Assembly (NCBI RefSeq): GCF_021130785.1
Contig: NW_025776245.1
Location: 62,001 to 126,000, forward strand
Source of the DNA: Homalodisca vitripennis
Taxonomy: Eukaryota > Arthropoda > Insecta > Hemiptera > Cicadellidae
Reading direction: 5' to 3'
DNA length: 64,000 nucleotides
Shown: in pieces, positions 55,548 through 64,000 of the stretch
How the letters are laid out: each line of letters starts with the position of its first letter
Numbering within the stretch: position 1 is the first letter of the stretch
Notes under the pieces: generated by a model
Database searches by the model: none
What the model saw: only the letters and a program-made list of their open reading frames with translations
What the model was told of the DNA's origin: nothing
Program-made: the position numbers and the translations under genes

Positions 55548-57282
55548 CTACTTCTCATGCCATAGATTGAAACAAGTTGGCATGCAAAGGCCAAATGGTT
55601 TGTCTTTAGAGTCCTTGCAAATAGAGCAGGCATAAAAGGTTTGCTTCCTTGTATTGTGTGCTTCTCGGCAGACATGGCACCTCAGTCGCTTTTCCAGCTT
55701 GACAGGAGCATGAGTCGTCTGTGAAGAGCGGATGGGGCGAGGTTTCCGTGGAATGGGTTCTACATGAATGTATTGTTTTATAATAATGTCTCTGAAATTC
55801 AGATAGGTTGTCTTCGTTGTCAATTTGGAAAAAATAAATGTGCTGTTCCACAGTGATACATCTAGCAGGTGGAAAAATATTTTTATGTACCACCGAAGAG
55901 ACTTTCTAGGAGTGGAATAATAAGAGATCATTTGATCACTGCGATCAATCCCACTCATACCCTTGTTGTAGCGAACAACCATGCTGGGCTTTTGGATCAC
56001 TTCTCCCCTTTTTGTTCTTGTTTCCTCCATCTCGGGGCCATTTGAAGTTGAAATAGTCAAAACATTTCTTTTATCTCGCCATTTCATGACGGTAACGTCA
56101 CCTCTTTGACGGCTCACACACTCCCCCTTTTTCAGTTTTGTTTGCACCACAACTTGCGGATTCCCAACTCTATTTGACTGTAGAGTACCACACATGTTAG
56201 TCTGGTTGGTCATGAGGTACTCGGCCAGGTCCACGCTGTTGTAGAAATTGTCGAGAAAGATTATGTGGCCTTTGCCGAGGTAGTTCTGCATTAACTTTCT
56301 CACAACTTCAAAGGCGTGGCCCTTTTCTTTGTCAATAAGTGTCCCCTTTCCTAAGTAGATGATGATATTTAAAATGAATCCATCAGATGTTGTCAGTTCG
56401 TACAGTTTTATACCGTACTTGTGTGATTTGTTTTTTATATACTGCCGAAAACGACAGTCGGCCTCTGAAGAGGACCATAGCCTCATCTAGAGAAAGTGAC
56501 TTCCCAGGGCTGTAAACCCTAACAGAGTTTGCTAAGATATCATTGAGGACATTCTCAATTTTATGCATCCTATTGTCTGTGGAGTCTATGTTTGGATCAT
56601 AAAAACACAAACATCTTAAAATACATTCAAAACGATTGCGGGACATGGTCCGGCCAAAGATAGGATGCTCATATAAGCCGTCCTTGGACCAATAGTGTTT
56701 TATAGATGGAAGGTTTACATTACCCATCAACATACACAAACCTAAAAATTTTTTCAATTCTTCAACAGAAACATTTTCCCAAAAGTTTAGATGAGCATGT
56801 TTGGAAAGAGGTGTCCCTCGCATGATTCCAGCTCTGGTGTTTGTCCATGTGACAATTTTTTCTAACAGGGCGGTGTCAAAAATATTGCCAAACACTTCAA
56901 CTGGATCAGTTGTTTGTATATTCACTTTTTCTTCACCCACAAAATCATGAATTAGTGGGACTTTGTTCGTGTCAGTCCAACAACCATTAATACTGATATG
57001 ATCATTGTGGACTTCATTGGCAACGAACTGTACATTAACATCATCGGTAAAATTATTTTGATTCTGCACATATTCATGTGCCTCTACTTCAGTAACAACT
57101 TCATTGCGGTCTACTTCACTACTAGAATCATCACTACTGTTAGAGGTTGGAATGTACTCACTGTTACCATCTGATGAAAATAAAGAACTTATTTCAGTGT
57201 CACTGTCACTATCAATTAACTCACGGTCAATCTCACTGTTGGTACACACACGCCTTCGTTTTCTATTTGGCTCCATGTTCAT
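55548..57282 (-). pseudogene. piggyBac transposase, one frameshift
   Basis: ATG 57282 or the second Met (MEPNRKRRRVCTNSE) starts an acidic N-terminus. The catalytic DDD set is visible: SLDEAMVLFRGR (Asp about 266), IFLDNFYNSVDLAEYL (second Asp) and GMSGIDRSDQMISYYS (third). The C-terminal Cys/His-rich domain (CHVCREAHNTRKQ, CSICKDSKDKPFGLC) is present. A single frameshift near 56450 separates the two open frames; otherwise the gene is complete, so it may have died recently or reflect a one-base consensus error. Confidence 0.93.
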
Positions 57283-57741
57283 AAAAAATCAGATAGAAGC
57301 TTATACAGTACGTAAACTTACTCACAGAACGTAACCTCATTCACTGAACATAACCTCAAACTTAGTGAACCACGTGCTCTGCTGCAGTGGCGCGGCCGGA
57401 CGAGCATTTCACAAACTAATACTGTTGAGACCAGTGAAATATATACCGTAAATACAGGTCATTGACTTTGACTTATCCAGAGACCAACCGTCCCATATTT
57501 GCGCCAGACACCCCCAGAGACCGATACGAAAATATTAAACCGTTAAAATAGACCAGTGATTTGTCAGGATATTATTAGTAACAATAGAACACTGTCCCAA
57601 ATATGCGCCGTCGGTCTGTATCAGCGGGCCCGAGCGGCTCATATGTGGGACGCTGGTCCAGGAGTAAAAACCGTACGGCGCATATATGGGACAGCTGGTC
57701 TATATATATGTTTTTTATTTAACATATCGGTAGCGAACGTG
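57283..57741 (-). other. piggyBac 5' region with subterminal repeats
   Basis: Non-coding. It holds four copies of a gtcccatatatgcgcc-like motif: direct at about 57488 and 57593, inverted at about 57634 and 57675. The pair 57592-57615 and 57670-57694 forms an imperfect stem. Confidence 0.75.
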
Positions 57742-57745
57742 TTAA

Positions 57746-57917
57746 TTCTGAAAAACTGTTCCACAGCAAAAAACACGATGATCGACCGTCCACTGCGCCA
57801 TCTCGTGGCAAACTGGGTGTAATGGCTGACTTGCAGACGGCCGGCAGTGGTCCCCCCTCCACACCTTCCACTGGTACTACGCAGTTCAAATCCGACCATC
57901 CTTTCTGCGCCACCCAG
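57746..57917 (-). pseudogene. Mariner end remnant (unit 5)
   Basis: The last 172 bp of the DD41D mariner, including the transposase start and right inverted repeat, resuming the unit after the piggyBac. Confidence 0.88.
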
Positions 57918-57981
57918 TACTTTTTATAAGTTTTATATTTTCATTATCATTTTAAGTATTTTGTTTAGTATTTTGAAAATT

Positions 57982-58018
57982 GGGTTCAAGTAACCCCCGG
58001 CTGGGGTTACTTGAACCC
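57982..58018. repeat. Palindrome at the array's right edge
   Basis: Perfect 16-bp arms gggttcaagtaacccc (57982-57997) and ggggttacttgaaccc (58003-58018) with a 5-nt spacer. The unit-to-unit junctions elsewhere break inside the second arm. Confidence 0.92.
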
Positions 58019-60104
58019 ATTTCTTGTTTTAATGCAAAAGTCCATTATACCAAGGTTATGGGATCAAGTAGGACCCAGGATTTAAAAAAAATATAAAAGT
58101 AACAGTTTGAATACGAAAATTTATTTAATTTTTCATTAGAGAAAGTGAAATTAAGGCACACATTTTTTACTGACTACCTTAATAAAAAATAAACTTGAAA
58201 ACTGTCCAAATGAAACTCGAATCATGAAAACTAACTGTATTAAACAATATTTTTAGGAAGTGTAAACAACCCTCTCTTAAATGGCCTGGGTGGGCTAATA
58301 ATGTCCTTGATGTCACACCACTTGTAATGTAAAATTTCTTTTACTGCCGGCCATTTCCAGTTCTTTTTTGTAGGCTCCATGCAGTCAACAAAGGCGCCAG
58401 TCTGGTCGATGGTCGAAACCATTCCTGGATAAACTGTGTATCGTTCCACGATACTAACACGAAATTTCCTAGTTTTATGGAATTTTTTATGTTCTTTTTA
58501 GCTTCGATGATTTTATCGGGATCGAGACAAGAGCCGCCGGAAACTGATGATAATAGTTGAGGCTGGGGATCTGGCAATGGTTCGAACATTTCATCCTCGG
58601 AGGTCTCTGATAAAACTAAATCACTTTCTTCTGAGTCTTGGATGCTAAAGGCGTCTTCATCCTCACTGGTAGAATCAGATGGATCTGGCTTTTTACTTTT
58701 TTGCCATGGAATTTCTTTTTGTGGCCTTACGAGAAGTTGATGCCTGTTCCACATCCGTAGAAGTTGGTGGCTCAAGATCAGATGCATTGACGCTTTTGCC
58801 AGGTGCAACATTAATTTTTTTCCTTCCTTGAGGCTTCACAAATTCTTGCCGCCTCTTTTCAAGATGTGCAAGGAAAACATCTACTAACGTAAGGTTTAGA
58901 GATCTGTCTCTTTGAGGCAAACTTGCCAGGATTTCTTCTTTATTTGAAGGAAAAATTCCAGCCTTTTTAAATCCCGCCTTGATGTTACTTTCTGTCGTAG
59001 CATTCAGATCCTCTTAGTAACATGGGGAACTGATCTTTTGGTAAGCATCCTGCTACTTTTCCAGCTTCCGACTTTTTCCATCTCACTAAAACCTCCCTCC
59101 ACTTAGCTTTCAGCGGCCTAAAGTAGGCCACGTCTAGGGGCTGGGTTAAGTGAGATGAATTTGGTGGTAAACAAATAAAACTTATATTGTTTTCACCACA
59201 TAATTGTAACACTTTAACACTTAGATAAGAGGACAAATTGTCTCCGATCAGTGCTTTTTGGCCCTCTTGTTTTTTTTAATACGGGTAATAGGTAGGTAAT
59301 AGGTAATTTCAAACGTAGCTAGGTCAATCCAACCATGTTTGCTTCGATTATATCTCGCACCTGGTGGCCCATTCTCTGTCCACGTTTTCCACAGGTGCTC
59401 CGCTCTATAAATTATATAAGGGGGGATGGATGAACCAGCAGCATTGCCACAAAACATTACTGACACATTAGATTTTGAGGAATTGAGCACTCTCTCGGGA
59501 TATTTACAACCACGACGACAGATAATTTTGCTTCTTCCTGGGTCATCTGACATTGCGGTTTCGTCGTAATTATAGATATTTTTTGGTGGGACATCTTTTG
59601 TCACCATACTCAATTTATCTATATACTCAGTGATAATTTTTTCATCTATTGCTGCTCGTGACCTTTTTATGTTGTTGGCAAATCTTACAGATAAATTAGT
59701 TTGCCTTTTCAAAAATTATTTAACCCAATCACGTCCAGGCATATTGTTTTGGAAACATTTGATTTGTTTCCCTTGCTTATCAAGATAGGACTTTATTAAG
59801 AATCGGAAATCTAGCTCATCTACAGAAAACCCGAAGTCACATACTTTCATCAAATGAGTGGAAAAAGCTATCTCTTCTTGATTAGTAAAAACGGTCAGAT
59901 GTCCAGGTCTCTTCACTACATCGATACCAGTATTTTTTTAGTCTCCTTTTAATAGTAGATCTACTTATGCCATAAAAGGCTTCTGCGTTTCGCTGGGTCA
60001 TTTCCCCAGATCTTATGGCGTTAAAGCACTCTTCTAATTTTCAGAAGAAAAATCTGCGTACTTCCTGCTTCCAGGAAGCCGTTTGTAATTTCGGGTCATT
60101 GTGC
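58003..60104 (-). mobile_element. pogo-like element, one end retained
   Basis: It starts with ggggttacttgaacccattt, likely its terminal repeat. The related ends ccggggttacttgacccc near the mariner in each unit suggest short non-autonomous relatives. The other end is lost at the mariner junction near 60105. Confidence 0.65.
58240..60099 (-). pseudogene. pogo-like (DDE_1) transposase with NWKWP C-terminus
   Basis: ATG 60099 begins MTRNYKRLPGSRKYADFSSE; a pipsqueak/CENP-B-type helix-turn-helix follows (GEMTQRNAEAFYGISRSTIK). The DDE_1 catalytic region is spread over several frames: NYDETAMSDDPG (about 59565), GDNLSSYLSVKVLQL (about 59230) and LTQPLDVAYFRPLK (about 59130). An acidic STSEDED/SETSEDE linker leads to GNFVLVSWND, YPGMVSTIDQTGAFVDCM, KKNWKWPAVKEIL and RGLFTLPKNI, a module shared with the array gene. 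At least five frameshifts or stops; inactive. Confidence 0.82.
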
Positions 60105-61259
60105 TGTTTGAAAACAACATCCGACAGGTGACGGCCGTTTTCAGCGATGCACTTTACTAGTTTTCAGCGAATTGCTTCCTTTAGTTCTTGAAGTGTACGT
60201 GGTTTATGCTGGTAAACACGTGACTTGAGGAAACCCCACAAGAAGTAGTCGCACATGGACAGGTCTGGGGAACGAGGAGGCTAATTACTGTCACCAAACC
60301 GAGAAATGACGCGATCACGAAAAACAGCCCGAATTGCTTCCATTGAATTTCTTGCTGTGTGAGCTGTCGCCCCGTCCTGCTGAAACCATACTTGCCAGAT
60401 AGGAATACGTTTTCTTCTTAGTTGAAGTAGGAAGAATTCAGTGAACATCTGTCTATAACGCTCCGAGGTTACAGTTACAGTGGTCCCGTGTCGTCATCAA
60501 AAAAGTATGGACCAATAACAACTGAACTGCTCACAACACACCAAACTGTCACCTTGGGACTGTGTAATGGTCTCTCATGAATTAATTTTGGATTTAAATC
60601 TGACCAATAACGACAGTTCTGCTGATTAACGGTACCATTCAAATGAAAATGTGCTTCATCTGTCGTAAACAAAATGATGTTTTCATTTTGGTCAAGTATG
60701 GCCTTCATTTCTCGAGCAAAATTTAGCCGCTTTACATAATCGCCAGGATTCAATTGTTGAGCCATGGCAATTTTGTAGGGATGAAATCCTAGATCGTTAT
60801 GTAAAATACGCCTTACTGACCGATTACTGATGTTCAGTTCAGAAGAATGTCTCCTAGCAGATCGACCAGGACTACGGAGTATGGCTTGCCGAACTCTTTC
60901 CACATTTTCTGGAGTGCGTACAGTGCGATGAGCCCCTGGCGGTCGTTTATTCATCACTGTTCCTACTGAACAAAATGATTGAATCCAACGTAAAATGGTG
61001 TTACGAGTGGGTACACTGTTATTTCTCGCAAGATTAAAATGACGACGAAACCCGCGCTGAACTGCAACAATACTCTCATTATTACGAAGAAAACTGTCGT
61101 AAGTAAACACACGGTGTTGCACACTCTACGACTCCATTATGACTAAACAATGACTAGACAAAATGGTATGTTCTACCGAACACATGGCCACTTCAGTCGC
61201 CCCACTCCCATCAGAATACTATCTGTTCTAAAAACATTCATCCTTTCTGCCTCACCCTG
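60105..61259 (-). mobile_element. Second DD41D mariner, different lineage, one end lost
   Basis: The right end catcctttctgcctcaccctg followed by TA (61260-61261) resembles the array mariner end. No matching left end was found; it abuts the pogo-like gene start. Little nucleotide identity remains with the array mariner. Confidence 0.78.
60110..61122 (-). pseudogene. DD41D mariner transposase, frameshifted
   Basis: From 61122: MQHRVFTYDSFLRNNESIVA, the two helix-turn-helix parts, SVRRILHNDLGFHPYKIAMA, then TTDEAHFHLNG (Asp 1). A one-base shift near 60480 leads to WFQQDGATAHTARNS (Asp 2), GDSN, an in-frame TAG, and SPDLSMCDYFLWG (Asp 3), again with 41 residues between Asp 2 and Asp 3. Otherwise complete to the KQHND end. 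Confidence 0.88.
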
Positions 61260-61533
61260 TACTGTGTGTATAGTGTGGCAATTCCTCTACTGCATCATTT
61301 TCTTGCTCTGCTCTGTCATCACCTATTGGAACTAGTATACAGTCAAGATCTTCAACATCATCGTTTCCATTATAAAGTTCTTCTTCCTCATCGATTTCAT
61401 TGAAAAGTTCTCTCCTAAACCCTCCGAAAGGTCTCAAAACTTCATTTTCACTCACCTCCTTTTCTACACTTTCTAAAAGTCTGGCAATCCTATTTTCTTC
61501 CTCAGGGTCAATTTTGTATAGTACACCTCGCAC
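61252..61533 (-). other. Acidic ORF, unrecognised
   Basis: ATG 61533, MRGVLYKIDPEEENRIARLL, very Glu/Asp-rich (ELFNEIDEEEELYNGNDD, LDCILVPIGDD), ending in the mariner terminus. It could be the acidic N-terminus of a transposase such as piggyBac, cut by the mariner, but no catalytic domain follows. Low confidence as a gene. Confidence 0.35.
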
Positions 61534-61599
61534 AACAGTATATAATTAATAAACTCACAAATAAATTAATAAATTCACACTATGAAAATCGGTCACACG

Positions 61600-61690
61600 A
61601 ACGGGCGCACGAGGAGTTTTACTCCAAGAATACAGTAACGCGAGAAGGCGCACAAGGAGAAATCCTTCAGGTATCTACGCGATCTCATCT
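61600..61690. repeat. GCGCAC...GGAG...CTCC motif pair
   Basis: gcgcacgaggagttttactc (about 61604) and gcgcacaaggagaaatcctt (about 61649) are near-repeats separated by aacgcgagaag. A related copy gcgcacacggagtattcctc preceded by aacgtgagag occurs at 25122 and in the other complete units. Confidence 0.6.
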
Positions 61691-62069
61691 GACACTGAGC
61701 AGTGGTGTTAGAGGGTGGATTACGGTATCGCATACGATTCCTAGAAAGAGGCTCGTGAGGTAACTAGATGCTCACGGCTGCCGAACGCAAGAAACTGAAA
61801 TTTTTTGGCAATAAACTATGTGCCCGGAGGATAACTCTGTTATGCGCATCCTGGCGGAATAAAATATAGGGATTATAAAAATTAATGTAAAGTAGAAAGT
61901 TAAGTATAAAACTTTTTAAAAGTAAAAATCCTTAACTAGTATATGTGTCACTGACCACCCAAGGTACAAAATATAAACCTTGTTATAAAATGATGTTATG
62001 GCTTATAAAAACTCACACATCTCTAAAAGAAGAACACAATATTCAAAACTTTGAACAACTTTCTTTTTT
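61691..62069. other. Spacer, nothing recognised
   Basis: No open frame or repeat was recognised on either strand. Confidence 0.5.
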
Positions 62070-62235
62070 TGGTAACAGTCCCCTTAAACAAGGTTTTACG
62101 ACAGGAGACACATAGTTTTGCCCCTGGTTTTATTTTGAATCTTTTGAAACTGATACTTTGTTTTGCTGTACAGTGACTACTCTCAGTGTTTTTGTTATTG
62201 GTTTCGTAAGTTTCTTTTTATGGATCACAGCATTT
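62070..62235 (-). pseudogene. CCDP / CxxC zinc-motif gene fragment
   Basis: The minus strand reads CCDP, a stop, then KRFKIKPGAKLCVSCRKTLF and KGTVTKKRK. This pairing of CCDP with a CVSC-RK motif resembles the N-terminus of arthropod repeat proteins of the SHGKG/VDGIGG type. Only about 55 codons survive and the link is an inference. Confidence 0.4.
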
Positions 62236-62998
62236 CTTTTGTAAAAATTCATATTTATTCAAGTAGTAATATTTATGGTGAAAACAAATATTGTTCCCCC
62301 ATCATCCTCTTTCCCAGTCCTTAGTTCAATTAGATTGATTTCTTCTTCGGATAAATTACTTACATTTTATGTACATTTATTTTTTATGAAAGAAGTTTTG
62401 TGGCAGTCGGTTAATGTTAAATCCCCTATGCTGCATTTAGCATCCATTTAATCTTGATAGTACGATAATTTAAAATTAAATAAATAATGTAAAAAAACTT
62501 AGCAAAAAATCAGTAGATCAATATTGTGCACTAAAATTAGTAAATAACTCCTACAGGTTTTCTATGCACAATTATATAAAATATTTACAGTAAATGTAAA
62601 CTGTTCAAATCTTGTTTGTCACTTCCATTTACATAATAATAAATAATAATAATAATTAACTGTTAAGCCATGACTCATACACTTGATTAAGTTAACTGTA
62701 AATAAAATACACTTCTGTTTCACACACAATATAAAGTAATACTGTTAATAAACCACTCTATTTGGAGAAAATAAACCCCTACTGTAAATTCACATACAGT
62801 ATGTTTCATCTTGGAGCACCATAAACAGACTGAGCCAAGAGCTGAGATAACAAGTTGCTGTAGCGTTGCCTGTTCAGACTTGAAAAGCATGTTGCTACAT
62901 GCTCAGGCTACAAAGGTCGCTGACTTGGGAAGCCTGTTGTTACTTGCTCAGGAGGCTGAAAAAGAAATTAAGTTACTATGCTACAGTTAATTTGTTAA
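62236..62998. other. AT-rich spacer, nothing recognised
   Basis: No supportable gene, terminal repeat or RNA gene. The TAA duplicated by the next element would be at 62996-62998. Confidence 0.5.
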
Positions 62999-63135
62999 AG
63001 CCGGTCCACACGCTCCGTTTTGCACAACGTTTTGTCTGCGCAGTCTTAAGACGGAATGAAAACGTTGCAATTTGCAGAGCGTCCACACGGCACAGACATA
63101 TCCGTATATTTTGCTCAGTTTTGTGTGAGATCGCC

Positions 63136-63570
63136 ATGGAGGAGGTACAACTCTGGTCGATTTTCGCGATGTGTATTGTTAAAAAAAAGATTGGAATATC
63201 TCAGAAGTACCCGGCGTTCAAAGTGGTCGCGGAAGTGGCTTCTAAAAAGGCAGCACTTTTCCCATATCAAATTATTGCGTGAATTACGTGATGAACTAAT
63301 GATTGGCGGAACTACTTGCGAATGGACATTGACACATATACTTATTTATTGGAATTGGTGACACCACCGCATATCAACAAAGAAAATACTTGTATGAGAA
63401 CAGCAATATCAGCACATGAAAGGCTAACAGCAACTTTAAGATTTTTGGCAACTGGTAGAAGTTACAAAGACCTGGAATTCACAGCAATTATATCGAAACA
63501 AGCGTTAAGTGAAATCATTCCCGAAACATGTGAAGCTATCTACAAGGTGCAGCAGAATGAATACTTGAAG
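63136..63570 (+). pseudogene. PIF/Harbinger transposase exon 1, frameshifted
   Basis: ATG 63136 begins MEEVQLWSIFAMCIVKKK; two one-base shifts (near the A run at about 63180, and near 63305) then give LLKRQHFSHIKLLRELRDEL and LRMDIDTYTYLLELV, HERLTATLRFLATGRSYKDL and IIPETCEAIYKVQQNEYLK, with a GTAAGT donor at 63571. The donor falls at the same place in the protein as in the first element. The nuclease exon is outside the window. Confidence 0.83.
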
Positions 63571-63761
63571 GTAAGTAAAAATTTATTTAATTATTTATTT
63601 AATTGTTTATTTTTATTATTAAGCATTGCTAATTACAGTCATATAACAATATTGATAATATCATAATGCTATTGTCTATAAAAGATTTATATGAACCTTA
63701 AAAGTAACATTAGTGTTTCACAAAAGTTAGACTAAGCTGAACGAAAATGCACGCTAGTACT

Positions 63762-64000
63762 TCAGTTTGGTTGAAATGTTGACATGTAGTTTGCAGCGGA
63801 AGAGTAGGCAAGGCCTTGACTGGCGTGTGTCTGTTGATCTTGTTCACCTTCCTGTGGGATGATGCGTGAAACTGTCGGAGTTTGCCCAATTGTTTCATAC
63901 TCCTGAGGGTGTGTAAGTTGTTCTGGGACGTAGTTACGTGGCATAGGCTGCGAGAAGGAGTGGTATTGTCCAACATGTGAAGAAATGAATATTTGGCATT
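63762..64000 (-). CDS. Harbinger partner protein, C-terminal exon (partial)
   Basis: A minus-strand frame open from the window edge to a stop at 63762, rich in Gln, Pro, Ser and Tyr (VGQYHSFSQPMPRNYVPEQL, EYETIGQTPTVSRIIPQEG). Its position inside the transposase intron and its composition match the tail of the MADF partner at 5394-6029. The MADF domain would lie beyond the window. Confidence 0.6.
   Translation of the reverse strand, partial: CQIFISSHVGQYHSFSQPMPRNYVPEQLTHPQEYETIGQTPTVSRIIPQEGEQDQQTHASQGLAYSSAANYMSTFQPN

Larger units (their letters stand above)
55419..57745 (-). mobile_element. piggyBac-like element, left end missing
   Basis: The right end is cggtagcgaacgtg followed by TTAA at 57742-57745, as expected for piggyBac. 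No matching terminus or TTAA is seen at 55419, so the left end is truncated at the junction with the LTR. It encodes one transposase. Confidence 0.8.
51312..58005. repeat. Tandem array unit 5, rearranged and last
   Basis: 51312-55418 matches the left part of a unit and 57746-58005 its right end. The bases equal to 30942-33888 in unit 2 (2,947 bp) are replaced by a 2,327-bp piggyBac segment. The right end ccggctggg continues into unique sequence, marking the array edge. It shares gaagtattttttatttgg (51595) with unit 1. Confidence 0.9.
62999..64000 (+). mobile_element. Second PIF/Harbinger element, left part
   Basis: Starts agccggtccacacgctccg after TAA, like the agcc start of the first Harbinger, and runs past the window. 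It has the same two-gene architecture: transposase exon 1 on plus and the partner gene's last exon on minus within the transposase intron. Subterminal gtccacac copies occur at 63004 and 63080. Confidence 0.82.

Overview
The window is insect DNA built almost entirely from nested transposable elements. I recognise no host housekeeping gene, rRNA, tRNA or CRISPR array. Evidence for an insect, probably hemipteran-like (inference from the mix of families): spliced PIF/Harbinger genes with a MADF partner, DD41D mariners, a piggyBac, an I-group LINE with RNase H, a Ty3/gypsy element, a Mutator-like-domain (Kolobok-type) transposase, and AT-rich spacers.

Layout. 1-3302 is left flank: a fibre-like coiled-coil ORF, a mariner fragment, a 5'-truncated LINE and a transposase C-terminal scrap. 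3303-58005 is a head-to-tail array of five copies of one ~7,317-bp unit. On the minus strand each unit holds (a) a broken gene with a SHGKG/VDGIGG motif and an NWKWP C-terminal module, (b) a Kolobok-type DNA transposon whose transposase is split by a gypsy LTR with a 4-bp target duplication, and (c) a broken DD41D mariner bounded by TA. Unit 1 also carries a complete PIF/Harbinger (4551-8126), a full-length LINE (8633-14676) and the full gypsy provirus (15782-23730). Units 2, 3 and 4 have a solo LTR at the same nucleotide. Unit 4 also carries an internally deleted LINE (47995-50501). In unit 5 about 2.9 kb is replaced by a piggyBac segment. 58003-64000 is right flank: a pogo-like element, a second DD41D mariner, small remnants, and the left part of a second PIF/Harbinger.

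How it fits together. The nesting gives a relative order: a host element or gene remnant, then the Kolobok-type insertion, then the gypsy insertion into that transposase, then LTR-LTR recombination to a solo LTR, tandem amplification, and late unit-specific insertions. Unit lengths agree within a few bases once insertions are subtracted. Apparently coding-competent ORFs are the Harbinger transposase (4725-6933, spliced), its MADF partner (7684-5394, spliced), LINE ORF2 (10541-14218) and gypsy gag. Nearly everything else is frameshifted or stopped. Many copy differences are homopolymer length changes, so some frameshifts could be consensus errors.
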